Assembly (NCBI GenBank): GCA_965153355.1
Contig: OZ231127.1
Location: forward strand, 12,276,001-12,340,000
Reading direction: 5' to 3'
Source: Flaccisagitta enflata
Taxonomy: Eukaryota > Chaetognatha > Sagittoidea > Aphragmophora
Length of the DNA: 64,000 nt
The stretch's first letter is position 1. The number at the start of each line of letters is the position of its first letter. Positions 38,290 through 50,342 of this stretch are shown here, piece by piece. The translations under genes were made by a program, and so were the position numbers. The notes below the pieces were generated by a model. It saw only the letters and a list, made by a program, of their open reading frames with translations, was not told where the DNA came from and ran no database searches.

Positions 38290-38460
38290 AGGGTGCGTTT
38301 CTAGTCACAAACAACCGCGTTTTTAACAAACCACTTGGTCGCTCGCTACGTTCGTTCGCACGCACCGCTCACTCCCTCCACAGCGCTCGGTTTACGGGCT
38401 CGCTCACCTACCTCGTTGTGCGGTTGAAATTTTATGAATACGTGTCATCGTATTACCAAA
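38290..38460 (+). mobile_element. N3: MITE of the GTGTTTCTAGTC family, 3' truncated
   Basis: Starts AGGGTGCGTTTCTAGTCACA, then GGTCGCTCGCTACGTTCGTT. The family block ending GGTTGAAATTTTATGAATAC is present. The ACGCGTT block and the terminal inverted repeat are not found. Confidence 0.6.
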
Positions 38461-38564
38461 AACATGACATTACAAAATAAGGTATGCCTTTTGCAAAACG
38501 AGAAATGTTTGGATCTTGCTAATCCCTTTAATTGGCCGTACAGTATACTGATTTAGTGACATTG

Positions 38565-38775
38565 TCAACGTCAAATTCAATGTCATTGTCACTGTCACTG
38601 TCATTGTCATTGTCATGGTTATTGCCAATGTCAATGTCAATGTCGATGTCATTTTCACTGACATCATCGTTGCCAATATCTATGTCATTGTCATTGCCAA
38701 TATCAATGTCATTGTCATTGTCATTGTCATTGTCTCTGTCATTGTCAATGTCATTTTCATTGTCAATGTATTGAT
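38565..38775. repeat. Degenerate (TGTCAT)n hexanucleotide repeat
   Basis: TTGTCA and ATGTCAATGTCA words with few perfect runs. Frames through it are low complexity on both strands. Confidence 0.85.
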
Positions 38776-39740
38776 GAAAACCCATTCGGATTTCGATTGT
38801 TGGGAAAAAAATCGAAAAACGTTTTTCGATTTTTTGAGTTTCGCTTAGGAATTAATTTTTTAATTTATTGAGGTGTTTTGAGAAGTTGAGTCATAGCTAG
38901 AGCTGCATGAAGGCTGGGGTTGAGGTGGTCTGCAAGGGTGAAGAAAGAAGCCTTTACACCTTCTGGAAAAAAGCAGAACATATCGGACCAAAACTTTAGG
39001 CGCTATGAATTTTTAATCATTTTTATTTTAAATTTTCACATTTACCTATAAAATATAAATATTTTTGTGAGTCTATTTTATGGGCCTTTATGTAACAATA
39101 AGAAATAAGGTGCTTGAGAAAGGAGGATGGAGGGAGGATGAGGAGGAGGAAGAGGAAGAAGAAGGAGAGAGAAGGAGGATGGAGAAGGAAGGAGGAAGGT
39201 GGGACAGGGAAGAGGAGGTGGGAGAGGAGGAAGAGGAGGGAAGCGGATGGGACAGGAGGAGGAGAAGTGGAAGGGAGGGAAGGAGGGGGAAGGAAGGAGG
39301 AGAGGGAATAGAGAAGGAGCGGGGAGAGAGGAAGAGAAGGGATGGAGAAGAGGAAGGAGGAAGATGAAATGGAAGGAAGGAAAGGGAGGACAGAGAGGAG
39401 AGAGGGAGAGGAGGAGGAAGAGAAGGAGGAAGACAGACAGACAGACAGACAGAGCGCGAAACAGCTGCACACCTGCTAACAGTGAATGTGATAAGAAGAA
39501 GAAAGAAGCTGAAAAACGAATAATTTTGTAGTTCCGATTAAGCAAACCACCTTTACTGGCCAAATAAAAACGATGGATATTGTCTGCATTCAGTAATGAA
39601 AAATACCGACGTGATATTCATTTTCCTATTCTAATAAACTTCAGTTTCTTCACTGATTATCATTTTTCCGATCACAAGTTTAGTTAGTTTCATTGCTTGG
39701 ATAGAATTAGTTATATCTTTTGCCATGTTTGCAACGGCTG
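38776..39740. other. No gene recognised: AT-rich DNA and a GGA-rich purine tract
   Basis: 39110-39445 is an irregular (GGA/GAA) polypurine tract ending in a short GACA repeat. It is not periodic and encodes only Glu/Arg/Gly-rich or Ser/Pro-rich frames. Confidence 0.5.
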
Positions 39741-40368
39741 TAACAGGGTGAGCAAAAAATTTTGCACAAATCTGATAAAGCATTGAAAAATATTGCAATG
39801 CAGGGCAAAAATCATCATGATATGAATCAAATATCTAATTTCAGTAATTTAGTATGCTAATGAGCCAATATTGTTGGTTATAGGCAATAGATGAGGTCTG
39901 GAAAATGATTTATTATGATGGTCACATTTAGTCTATGTGCCATGATTTTGACTGTTACCTTGAGCAAGTGGCATTGGTTTTTCAAGTGGCATTGGTTTTT
40001 CTTCATTTTGTTGGACAATTCTAATCCCCCTGACCCAATCATCAATTGTTATGACTATCTGACATCAAGGTAACATGTTTTGAATGATAACGACTAGCAG
40101 GGGACGCCATGCATGAGAAAAACAATATACTAAGTAGAGTTTCCATATCCCCAAATTTGGCCGGTAAAATTCTTGCAAAATCTGACTGTGCCATTCAACT
40201 TTGATGCCTTCTAATGGGAACAGCAATTGGACAAGTGAATGACGGCCCATACTACTGTGCAGTAGAACTAGTTGTGGCGTTATGATCCAAATTTCATCTT
40301 TTCAAAGCACCTAAAAGTGCTGTTTCTATACCCATATGCTTGTGCAAAATTTTTTGCTCATCCTGTTA
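39741..40368. mobile_element. M7: TA-flanked (mariner-type) MITE, ACAGGGTGAGCAAAA ends
   Basis: Left end TAACAGGGTGAGCAAAAAAT continuing TTTGCACAA, right end the reverse complement with one mismatch (26 bp), both flanked by TA. The 620-bp interior is AT-rich and non-coding. A fragment with the same end, ATTTTGCACACCCTGTTA, lies at 58060. Confidence 0.75.
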
Positions 40369-40639
40369 GCACCTCTCAAGCAGCAGTGATAGCAGCAGCA
40401 ACCAATGCCATCTCTTCAACGGCTGTAGCAGCTGCATCAGTAGCTGCCACCTAAAAGGATTGGAAAATCCGCGGTGCGGAACAATTTTTTACAGGATTCC
40501 AGTCGTGTTTTGTTTTTATCTCGATTTCCAGATGTGTGCATTTGATCAGACCTCAACAGCATTTTCTTTTTTTGTTTCCACTCTTCATGGTCGCTTGCAA
40601 TCTTTGATTGATTCATTATTACATTTATTCACTGTTTTA
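40369..40639. other. No supported gene: short GCAGCAG-rich stretch
   Basis: A frame ending at 40454 encodes Ala/Ser-rich sequence from GCAGCA words. A similar Ala-rich frame occurs on minus at 29550-29480. No splice support was found. Confidence 0.35.
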
Positions 40640-40815
40640 TTGATCCATTAATCCATTTATACATTCATCTATTCATCCATTCATCCATTCATCCATACAT
40701 TCATTCATCTATTCATCCATTCACCCATTCATCCATCCATCCATTCATTCATTCATTCATTCATTCATTCATTCATTCATTCATTCATTCATTCATTCAT
40801 TTATTCATTTATTCG
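40640..40815. repeat. (CATT)n microsatellite with CATC variants
   Basis: Degenerate at the left (CATCCATTCATC), pure from about 40743 on. Confidence 0.95.
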
Positions 40816-41416
40816 TTCCCTAGACTTGCTTCTTATTGCAAATTTCCTTACAAGTCGAAAAATTGATGACTCGTCATTGATGAGCCTTCAAGTGTTTCAA
40901 GTGTTCAACAGTTCAAATGTTATTCACGAGATGGTTAGAGTAATGTTCATGTTAGGCCAGTCTGGTTAGAGGAGGAAGCACAGGATTTTTCTATCAGATT
41001 ATATCTAAAGCTTTGCCAACTATTTTTTTCTACTTCAGTTGTTAGGGAGAACATGTCAAAAAGGGAGTTTGTTAACTCAACTGAGGACAGATAAGAGGTT
41101 GTCCATTTTAGATAAGGGTTTTCATACTTTTTTTTAACCACCAATCACAATAAATATTCATAATAAAAGATAGTCAAACCTTTCTTCTCCTTCAATTGTG
41201 GCGTTTGTTGTGAATGACCTTTAGAATGAATGAAATAATCAAAATCTCCAAAGAAATTGTTACTAAATTCTTCACGCACAACAGTTTAATTCAACGGTGT
41301 CGGACCACTTATGACTTAACATTGGTTCTATCTCTGTTTTGCTGAGATGTTCTTCGTAACTATCCATATCATTAGACACGTGTAGCTGCAAAGATGACTT
41401 TGTATTTACAAGAGCC

Positions 41417-41419
<3 letters not shown>
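40816..41419. other. No well-supported gene
   Basis: On minus, 41144-40947 holds a 65-codon frame of protein-like, non-repetitive composition (contains SVELTNSLFDMFSLTTEVEK) without a strong acceptor or polyA signal. It could be a decayed exon, but I do not call it. Confidence 0.3.
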
Positions 41420-41673
<254 letters not shown>

Positions 41674-41784
41674 CCAATATTCAAGGTTATTCCCATCACT
41701 GACCGGGCTGCGTGTCAGTTCAAAGGCCTCTCTCTGTTCGTTCTCAATTCTACTACCAAGCTAGGAAAAAAATAGAAAAGTCGG

Positions 41785-41992
41785 ACACAAGGCTACCCTA
41801 GTCGCGTGCGGGTGGGCAGGAGCAATGCTGGAGAAGGTCTTGGGTCATCTGGGCGGGAACCGTATGCTCAAAAGCACAGAAAACGCCAAAAAAGAGGGAA
41901 TGACCGACAGTCGACCCAGCCAAGCAACCTTACCGACCGACCGACCACGACATGGCAGGAGTGTAGAGTGCGTAACTAGCACGCGACTAAAA
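41785..41992 (+). mobile_element. E19: Helentron-like element, AGTCGCGTG subfamily
   Basis: Diverged head ACACAAGGCTACCCTAGTCG, then GTCGCGTGCGGGTGGGCAGG and an E12-like interior. A GACC tract follows. The tail GTGCGTAACTAGCACGCGAC ends in TAAAAG. The inner AGTCGCGTG pairs with CACGCGACT of the tail, but the other tail arm is degraded. Confidence 0.7.
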
Positions 41993-42544
41993 GAATAATG
42001 GATAAGAAGAAATAAAAAAGAAAAAAAAAATATGGGGCTCATATAAAGCCCTCCCCATTCTTTTGCCTTCCCTTTTTTGTTGTACAGCGTATTCCAGATC
42101 AACTTTGACTAATGGATGTTTTAGTGGTTATTTCCAATTTACGCTACTAGCTATTAGCATTTGATCTTGAACAGTAGCAGAAGCGGGTCGGTCGAAGTGC
42201 CATGAAAATTGACAGCCTCTGCTGGTTCCCTATCTCTGAGTATAAGTATTTCCAGATAAGGCAGTGTTGTATGTAAGGCCTCTGGATAGATGATACAATT
42301 TATTTCACAGCTATAAATAAGCATTAGAGCTTGATGATATTTCTATCTTTGTTATTCATCTTAAAAATTCAATATTCTGATAGACTTATGAGAAAATAAA
42401 CAAAGGTAAAATCGGTCAAAGTTGACTTGAAATGTTTACGCTGTACAGCTTATTCACAGTTTACAGACCCACAATGAAACGGCGGCGCAATTTGTGACTT
42501 GCACGTACCCACACACGCAAAATATTTTGCACACATGCACGTAC
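41993..42544. other. No gene recognised upstream; expected intron of the acidic exon
   Basis: AT-rich unique sequence. The donor of the minus-strand exon reads into it from 42544. No acceptor-exon pair was identified here. Confidence 0.4.
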
Positions 42545-42779
42545 CTTCATCGGCGTCGTCGTCTTCCTCTTCCAGCAAGAGGAGGTCCTCCTCCTCCTCC
42601 CCTTCCACCTCCTCTGCCACCATTTCAGCCTCTGCCACCAGCTCAGCCACGACTTCGTTGTCGTATTCTTCAAACAGAGCCAAAAGAACCGAAGATAACA
42701 GAAGAACGGCCGCCATAATTTTTAGTGGAAGACTTAATGGCAGGTCGTCGTCCTCGTGAACCCCCGCTGAGCTGCTCAT
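42545..42779 (-). CDS. First coding exon of a membrane-anchored acidic protein (78 codons, partial)
   Basis: Seen: ATG at 42779 (GGTATGAGC, G at -3) opens a frame that ends at the strong donor GAAG/GTACGTG (exon end 42545, phase 1). Residues 1-20 are short and acidic then Pro/Leu. Residues about 21-36 (IMAAVLLLSSVLLALF) are hydrophobic. From residue 37 on the chain is very acidic with Glu/Asp runs. An alternative start is Met22 (ATTATGGCG). Family knowledge: a short N-terminus, one membrane helix and an acidic lumenal stretch occur in junctin/aspartyl-hydroxylase-type and other ER proteins. The match is architectural only. Inference: a signal peptide or type II anchor. A 268-bp GT array lies just upstream, possibly in its 5' UTR or promoter. 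Confidence 0.5.
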
Positions 42780-42835
42780 ACCAGCCACACCGCCGCCGCT
42801 GCCGCTGCCGCCGCTGCTGCCATCGCTACTGCTCC

Positions 42836-43105
<270 letters not shown>

Positions 43106-43125
<20 letters not shown>

Positions 43126-43236
43126 CAGAGAGACAGCGAGACAGAGAGAGACAGAGAGACAGAGACAGAGAGACAGAGAGACAGAGAGACAGAGAAGGAG
43201 ACAGAGACAAAGACAGACAGACAGACAGACAGGGAC
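43106..43236. repeat. Degenerate (GA)n/(GACA)n repeat
   Basis: Directly follows the GT array: GAGAGA, then GACAGAGA and GACA units. Confidence 0.9.
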
Positions 43237-43414
43237 GGAGAAGGACAAACGAACAGAAAATGAGGAACACAGATTTTATGAGAAAACGTGGAAGAGAAGG
43301 AGGTAGATAGCAAAACAAAGAGGAGTGATAAATAAATTGAAAATACGGCCAGCAGCATTGGGGTTCAGGAAGGCATATTAAAGGAGAGAGATGTGAAAGC
43401 TAAGGACGCATATT

Positions 43415-44406
43415 TACAGGGTGTTTCACGCGTTTTGAGGTTTAAAGAATCAACATATCTTTTCTCCTAGAAAAGTTATTCCAATTCTGAAAAAAGGTCT
43501 GAATAGATCTTGAAGTGCAGTTTTTGTCACCAATTTTTTGTATTTTTATATCTGCGCTTTTAAATATACCCACTATGTAAGTTTGAAAACATATAACCAT
43601 ATCCAGCATGCATCTTTAATCCGGATAATTATGGCAAAAAAAATGGAAACTACTTGTTTAATTAACGTTTGTAAGCAATAAGAAAAACATATAAAATCAA
43701 AGACCATCTTGAAGCTCTGTGAAAGATCTTTCCAATGAGACCTTTCTGGTAGTCATATCTCTATCCGTTTAGAAATGGCAGAAGAAAACAGGTGGTCAAG
43801 AATTTGGAAACTCAGTAACACACCTGATTTTCATGGGCTGTCTTTATTGTAACATAGAAATTGAACAAATTGGTGAAATTTGTTTTTGGCTCCCATTTAT
43901 AGAAAGTCCTCCAGCTCTCTTTAATCTGCTCATAGATATCAAGTAGCTAAGACAATCTCAGGTTCTTAATCAGCAAAAACAAAAACGAAAGTAAAATTTC
44001 TCAATAGAAAAAAAAAATTAAAAGGAGCATTTTTTTTCAATTTGATTTTTTTTTCTTTAATCTTTTGCCATTTCTAAACGAATGAAGCTACAATATCCTC
44101 CATCATTGCGTTTTGAAGATTTTTTGCAGGGCTTTTAAACGATCATGATTTTTTGTAGTTCCAGGCTAATAATTGACAGAAACTAGTAAAGATTATCCCA
44201 TTTTCTTTACCATGGTTAGTTAACTGAATGTGTGTTCTTTAGCTCCTGTAGCTCCCAAAGCTAAAAAATGCAAATACAAAAAATTGGTGACATAAGAAAA
44301 CTGCACTTCAAGATTTATTCAGACCTTTCTTCAGAATTGGAATAGCTTTTCTGGGAGAAAAGCTATGTCGATTCTTAAAACCTCAAAACGCGTGAAACAC
44401 CCTGTA
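43415..44406. mobile_element. M8: TA-flanked (mariner-type) element with TIRs of about 140 bp
   Basis: Left end TACAGGGTGTTTCACGCGTT, right end its reverse complement, with TA on both sides. The arms match over roughly 140 bp at about nine in ten positions. The right tip is duplicated (GCGTGAAACACCCTGTA at 44407-44423). The 700-bp interior is AT-rich and no transposase reading frame with a DDE-like layout was recognised, so it is non-autonomous. Confidence 0.8.
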
Positions 44407-44451
44407 GCGTGAAACACCCTGTAGAAGCAAAACCCATGTAAATGAAAGAAG

Positions 44452-44592
44452 AACATGGCCGAATACACGGTTACCCAAATCGCGTGTGAATGGGCAGGGG
44501 CAGTAATGAAATAAGCTACTAGCATTTGAGCAGAAGAAATGGTAAAAAATGCCAAAAAAGCTAATTGTTATGGACTGACTGACCGATAGATT
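44452..44592 (+). mobile_element. E20: 5' part of a Helentron-like element
   Basis: Head AACATGGCCGAATACACGGT, then ATCGCGTGTGAATGGGCAGG. An E12-like interior and GACTGACTGACCGATAG follow. The 3' hairpin and CTAAAAA are missing, so the copy is truncated. Confidence 0.6.
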
Positions 44593-44623
44593 TCAGGGGT
44601 GTTTATAATTGGTGACTATTGAT

Positions 44624-45467
44624 TCTTGCCCCCCCCCCTCTTTTCTTCCCTGCAATGTGTTGCGTTTCGTTGCGAATCATTTTCTTACCCACAAAGCAAT
44701 GAAACAGTACACTTTAGGCTTGAATAGTGTCAAATCGTGTTGAAGTAATCAAATACCACATTTCTAAACAACCAATAGTTTAAAATCTTCAAAAGATTTT
44801 CTTTTTTCTTCTTTTCTACAATACGATGGGAGCAAAGACGACTTAGACTGGAGGATAGATTTTAGGTATCTTAAGTTCATTTGATTTATAAAGAAATTGA
44901 GACTTATAATACTGAATATATAAATTTTAGATAATTTAAAAAAAAAAATCAGCTCGATCGGACCATTTTTACAGGTTTTATACTTGTTTTAAGCTTTACC
45001 CAGATATCAATTTACATAATTATTCTTCTTGAAAAAAAGCTATAATACTTGTAGAAATAGTCTGATTGAGCTGATTTTTAGGTGCGACAAAGCACCTCTA
45101 TAACTGGCTGTGTCCGTCGGTCGGTCAGTCGGTCGGTTGGTTGGTCGGGTAACGCATTCGTTTGACAACCCACACGTTGCACCTTATTGGCCTACTTGGC
45201 CTTGTTTTTTTTAAATTATGTAAAATTTTAAGCCCAATTTGATGAGCTAGGTTAGAACGTTGAAAAATTATGTCCTGATAGAGTCGAGTCACAAGTTGAA
45301 GAATGATAAAAGCTAACATATTCAAGCAATAAAGCAACTTTGGATCTTAATTTTTTTTATAAATCAAATGAAATTGAAATACTTAAAATCTAACCTCCAG
45401 TCGAGGTCGTCTTTGCTCCCATCATACTGTAGCTTTTGATTTTTCCTCACAAGGGGGGGGGTAAGAA
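44624..45467. mobile_element. M9: foldback element carrying E4
   Basis: Left arm about 44817-44895 (ACGATGGGAGCAAAGACGAC...) pairs with right arm about 45352-45432 over roughly 75 bp with a few gaps. Outer motifs TTCTTGCCCCCCCCC (44624) and GGGGGGGGGTAAGAA (45455) also pair, giving the approximate borders. E4 is inserted in the loop. Confidence 0.65.
45075..45206 (-). mobile_element. E4: Helentron-like element, GGTGCGAC subfamily, nested in M9
   Basis: On minus: AACAAGGCCAAGTAGGCCAA, then AAGGTGCAACGTGTGGG, an AACC/GACC tract, and the hairpin GGTGCTTTGTCGCACC with TAAAAA. Same length and borders as E3. Confidence 0.85.
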
Positions 45468-45980
45468 CACTAAACTATATACACGTCTGACTGATTTAGC
45501 AGGTTACAGTTTTGCTTGCGCTACAAACAACAGTCCTCATGTATACTCAACACCCATGCAGATGTTATGGACAAAAAAATAACGCGGCGTTAGAATATCG
45601 TCATACGGACGGATGGACACTGGACAGGGGCGTACAGCCTCGTCCCAATCCAGCAACATTCCTTATTCACTTATGTTTCAAGTCAATTTTCTGGAAATGA
45701 ATCCAGAAACACAAACACTCTCGTTTCAAGATGCTTACTCTACGGGCATGTGCCCTTGAAACTCTATCAGCTCTCCAATCCACTATTTCATACTTCCATG
45801 ATAAAGCCAAGAGGGGCATTTCCTATCGGGGCATTTCCTATCCCTACGGGTTTCTCGTTATATTCTTTCTTCGTTATTTCCCTCGTAAAGCCGTTGTTAT
45901 TCGCAGAAATGAAAAATTCAATTCATTCCACCTTGGGTAATGGTGCTTTTGCTCTAACACGTCACTAACCTAACCAGAGA
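45468..45980. other. No gene recognised
   Basis: Unique sequence with a short direct repeat GGGGCATTTCCTATC (near 45813 and 45828) and a possible decayed GGACGGATGGACA tract near 45605. Confidence 0.4.
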
Positions 45981-46222
45981 GAGGGCGCGTTTTTAGTCAC
46001 AGTTTATCGTGTGTTTACGGGCCACTCAGTCGCTCTCTATATTTGTTCGCTTGCGCTACTCATGCCCTTTACTGATTTGGCAGCCCTTCACACACTTGTT
46101 TCAATCACTCCCTCCCTCACTCACTTCCTCGTGGGATGATTCAATTTCAGAAATATGTTTCCACACTGTAAACGCGTTTAACAGGAAAGATCGCGAGCGT
46201 TATTGTCACTTGAAACACGCTC
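45981..46222 (+). mobile_element. N4: MITE of the GTGTTTCTAGTC family
   Basis: Starts GAGGGCGCGTTTTTAGTCAC and ends TTGTCACTTGAAACACGCTC. It contains CAGTCGCTCTCTATATTTGT and TGTAAACGCGTTTAACAGG. AACCAGAG before and GACCAGAG after look like a diverged 8-bp target duplication, which would suit a hAT-type element. Confidence 0.65.
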
Positions 46223-46652
46223 AGACCAGAGCGAGAGGAAAAATACCATAAAAACGCCAAAACACAAATGAAAATCCTTCTCGTTGCTGGAGAGTTTGAA
46301 GGGAGATTCCCACATTTCATTTCCCTTCTCTTTTCCTCTTTATTTGTCTCTCAGAGGTGTTTATGTTTTATTCAATTGCTTAGCCTGAACATAAAAAAGA
46401 AAAGAAAAATATTCCCTACACCTAGTGACAAAAAATATAGAGAGGAGTGGTTCTTGCCGTAAGTTCATCCTTCAGATTGTTGAGGGGTTCTTTTTCTTGG
46501 TCAGTCAATGGACTTTATGAGAAGCAAAACAAACCCAACAGGCCATGATTTCCCTATGACAAGATACATAACTGTATGAAAGAAAGATCATAAAAGAAAA
46601 AACTAAAACGATATGTTATACATCAATTTCATAAGGCAGAACAGCCAACTGT

Positions 46653-46658
46653 TTTATT
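46653..46658 (-). terminator. Possible polyadenylation signal AATAAA
   Basis: AATAAA on minus, about 140 bp past the stop codon of the candidate terminal exon 47064-46796. The distance is reasonable for a 3' UTR, but the hexamer is common in AT-rich DNA. Confidence 0.3.
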
Positions 46659-46795
46659 CAACATCAACTAGTTGGACAAATATTGATCTTTCTATGATTT
46701 TTTAACTTGATCCAAAAAGGTTTAATAACACTTATCATGCCCACTGATGCTGTTACACTTTTTACTTGTGTCGAACGATTGAAAAAAATTAATTC

Positions 46796-47064
46796 TCATT
46801 TAGATTTTTGTGGGTTTGTAAATAAAGTCAATGCATTTAATACACAGTAATCATCCCAGGAATCAGGTTCTTTAATCGAAATATATAAACTAAAATTTAA
46901 AACTACTTCGGACCTACAGACCGTCACACTAGCAAATAGAGTCGTGGGTAAAACACCATCTGAGAAGAGCGATAGCAGTCTTGAATTTTTGCAGGAATTA
47001 AAGTGCGAATAATGACAAAGGATTTCAGGGGCTACACCGCAATTCATAATTCCTTGAAATTCCA
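46796..47064 (-). CDS. Candidate terminal coding exon, function unknown
   Basis: Acceptor TCCTCGTTCTAGACAG on minus, then 89 codons to a stop. The exon enters in phase 1. The composition is protein-like and non-repetitive, with several Cys (GIMNCGVAPEILCHYSHF near its start and KEPDSWDDYCVLN near its end). No domain is recognised. The phase agrees with the donor of the 48892-48770 candidate, and AATAAA follows at 46658. The intervening intron would hold E21, E22 and part of E23. Confidence 0.35.
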
Positions 47065-47359
47065 CTGTCTAGAACGAGGATATGGAAATGAAAAAAAAAT
47101 CAACACAAATATGCAAATGAAGCGAAATGAGTGCATTAATGAATTAAAAAATAAATGAATTAATGAAATACGGGGAGAGAAATAAATGAAACAAAAATGA
47201 AAAGTGCCATTTAACGTTGGAGAGTCGGAGGGGAATACAAAGTGATTGCCGAGGGGGAGTGACAGAAGGGAGATAGAGGAAAAGAAAAAGAAGACAAGGA
47301 ACAGGAGAAGGACGAGGGAAGAGAGAGAGAGGACGAGGAAAAGGAGACAGAGGAAGAGG

Positions 47360-47512
47360 AACAAGGCCGGATACACGGCCAATCCCAGTTGCGGACGGGT
47401 GAGCAGGGGCGAAGCCGATTTTCACACTCCAACTCGTCTACACGGACCGACGGACCGACGGACGGACAGACCGACGCGGCCTCTTATAGAGTTGCGTGTC
47501 CGCAACTAAAAA
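47360..47512 (+). mobile_element. E21: Helentron-like element, GTTGCGGAC subfamily
   Basis: Starts AACAAGGCCGGATACACGGC, then AGTTGCGGACGGGTGAGCAG. A GACCGACGG tract follows. It ends GTTGCGTGTCCGCAAC and TAAAAA. It combines the head hairpin of E12 with the tail of E14. Purine-rich sequence with AGGAAAAGGAGACAGAGGAA words lies on both sides, as if a single tract had been split. Confidence 0.85.
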
Positions 47513-48230
47513 GATAGAGGACGAGGAAAAGAAAAAGAAGACAAGAGAAAGGAAAAGGACGAGGGAAGAGAGAGAGAGGAAAAGGAGAAAGAGGAGACAG
47601 AGGAAGAGGAAAAAAGAGCAATAGGAAGAGGAAGAAGAGATGTTCCATTGGGTGGCAATTCTGGGTGATTGTCTTTTTAACGTTGATGTCAGCGTCCTCA
47701 GGGGAAGCGTCAGAGACCAAGCTTGAAAAGCCAGGTTTTGAGGTTGAAATGTGACAGTTGATGAAAACACAAACTACAAGGCGATAGGGAGGCAGACAGA
47801 CAAGACAGACAAGGAGACAGACAGACGGATAAGATAGACCAGACAGACAGACAGTTTTAGAGCCGACCTTGAGCAAAAAGACTAATACAGTGGGAACTCG
47901 ATACAACGTCCTTGAAGGGACCAGGGTATTTTGGACGTTAAAACCGAGTGTTGTTAAATCGAATTCTATATTTTCCACAATTTATTTTTCATTGGCTATA
48001 GTTAAATAAACAACCATTGATACACTAAGCCTATGCACCTCTAAAAAAATGGTGAACAATGTAACACATGATAAATAACAAAGCAATTTTAATCATAATA
48101 AGACTGTAGTAATGATGAGCAACAAAGCATAAATAGTGGCTTTTCAAAATAACAGTCATAATCATAGTAAGGCAATGATAGAGATCACACTGTACCCTAA
48201 TAGGCGGGTGTAAGAATTGCATGGAATGAG

Positions 48231-48336
48231 AACAAGCCCAGGCGGGCAACTCGATGCGTCATCTGCGTGATATTAGAAGAGGCGTAACAGACCAACGGAC
48301 GGACCGACGGACGGACAGAGATGACGCACCTAAAAA
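48231..48336 (+). mobile_element. E22: minimal Helentron-like element, GATGCGTC subfamily (106 bp)
   Basis: Starts AACAAGCCCAGGCGGGCAAC (GCCC/GGGC hairpin), then GATGCGTCATCTGCG. A GACGG tract follows. It ends GATGACGCACC and TAAAAA. It is the shortest complete copy and so shows the minimal set of parts. GCGTCATC pairs with GATGACGC of the tail. Confidence 0.85.
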
Positions 48337-48412
48337 AAGATCATTCAGTCATTCGTAGGTGTGAAAAAAATTTGTGATGATAGATTGGTGGTGCAAACAC
48401 GATTGTTTCAAT

Positions 48413-48613
48413 AACAAGGCTAACACCTCTAACTCTTAAGTCGTTTATGGTCGTCAAGACTAAAAGAAAAAAGTCAAAATGTAAAATGTAATATGAATTT
48501 AAATGACTTGAAACTAAGTAGAAAAAAAAGTTAACGGAGACCGACCAACAGACCGACCGATGGACCGACCAACAGACATAGCGGGTCATAGAAACGTAGC
48601 AGGGGACTAAAAA
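48413..48613 (+). mobile_element. E23: degraded Helentron-like element
   Basis: Starts AACAAGGCTAACACCTCTAA. An E18-like core of GACTAAAAGAAAAAAGTC words and a GACC tract follow. The tail AGAAACGTAGCAGGGGACT is decayed and ends in AAAAA. Head and tail no longer pair well. Confidence 0.6.
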
Positions 48614-48769
48614 TGTTTCCATGGACGAGAGATGTAGAAAGTCATCTTGTCGCGCAGTTTCAAGCCTTGTGAAGTAAGATTTAAGTTCGCAAACTCGAGT
48701 GAGAGCCTCAGAGGTTGACTTCGATGGTGCATAAGATGATTCTTTCCTCAATCTCGTCATTCAAGTTAC

Positions 48770-48892
48770 CTCGCAATGACGCAAAAATACACTTCTCCGT
48801 TTCCATTTTCCCCATAGAGAGGTCTCGATCAATGTTCAAACAATCATTGAAGATGAGAGATCGGTCCAACAGCAGGCGTTTGCAATGGAATT
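48770..48892 (-). CDS. Candidate internal coding exon (41 codons), function unknown
   Basis: Acceptor TTTTTCAAAATTTAG and donor CGAG/GTAACT on minus bound 123 bp open in one frame, phase 1 in and out. The encoded text is protein-like (RSLIFNDCLNIDRDLSMGK in the middle). Past the donor two different frames remain open toward E23 (one from ATG at 48760, RLRKESSYAPSKSTSEALTR), so the piece may instead be a frameshifted remnant. A possible 5' exon ending GCTAAG/GTAAGG at 48938 would leave a 45-bp intron, but its phase does not fit unless it is untranslated. Confidence 0.3.
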
Positions 48893-49048
48893 CTAAATTT
48901 TGAAAAATTCAGTCAAAATCTTTTTCTTTGGCCTTACCTTAGCAATCACAGTAGTTCTACTTTTTGTCAAAACTCATTTTGAGAATATTAGCTTGTGTAG
49001 ATGAAATGGTTGGAATTTTGTGTTTGGGAAAGTTGTAAACGCTCGAAA

Positions 49049-49671
<623 letters not shown>

Positions 49672-49936
49672 AGGGGCGTTTCTAGTCAGAGACAATCACA
49701 TTTTGAAGGGGCCATTCGGTCGCTCGCCACGTTCGTGCGCTGGCACCGCTCACTCAGCTCACTCACTCTGCAGCCTCCGCATGGCTCCACTTCGCTCCCC
49801 TTGCTCCATTCATGGGCTCACTCATTCACTTCGCTCACTCCCTCATGGTACAGTTGAAATTTTTGAATATGTGTTTTTGCTGTAAACGCGTTCAATGGTA
49901 ACAAACGCGTTCTTCATCTTCACTAGAAACACACCC
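49672..49936 (+). mobile_element. N5: MITE of the GTGTTTCTAGTC family (best preserved)
   Basis: Starts AGGGGCGTTTCTAGTCAGAG and ends CTTCACTAGAAACACACCC, an inverted pair of about 15 bp. The interior has GGTCGCTCGCCACGTTCGTG, Ser/His-encoding CACTCA words, and GTAAACGCGTTCAATGGTAA. The flank CAAAA occurs at both sides. Confidence 0.7.
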
Positions 49937-50296
49937 AAAATGGTTTATCCATGCTGGTGACGCCAGAGGATAGAGGCCAGAGGATAGAGGCCAGAGGACA
50001 GGGGATGAATGCACAAAAGCAGCGACGCTACAAAGCTTCCCACCTTTAAAAAAAAAGGCAACAAACAAAATACAAAAAAGGTGTGATGTTACTGAGACCA
50101 GAATGTTAGAAAACCAAAAGGAAAAAGGAAATAAAACAATGAAAGCATGAAAATGAGAGAATTGGAAAAAATAGAAGGAAAATATGAAACCATGGATGTC
50201 AAACTAAAGCCCCAGGTTAAATTCTCTAAATCCCTCGCTGATAGAACCGGCGAAATTCAGTGAAAAGGAGAGAGAAAGAGAGACACAGTGATACAC

Positions 50297-50342
<46 letters not shown>

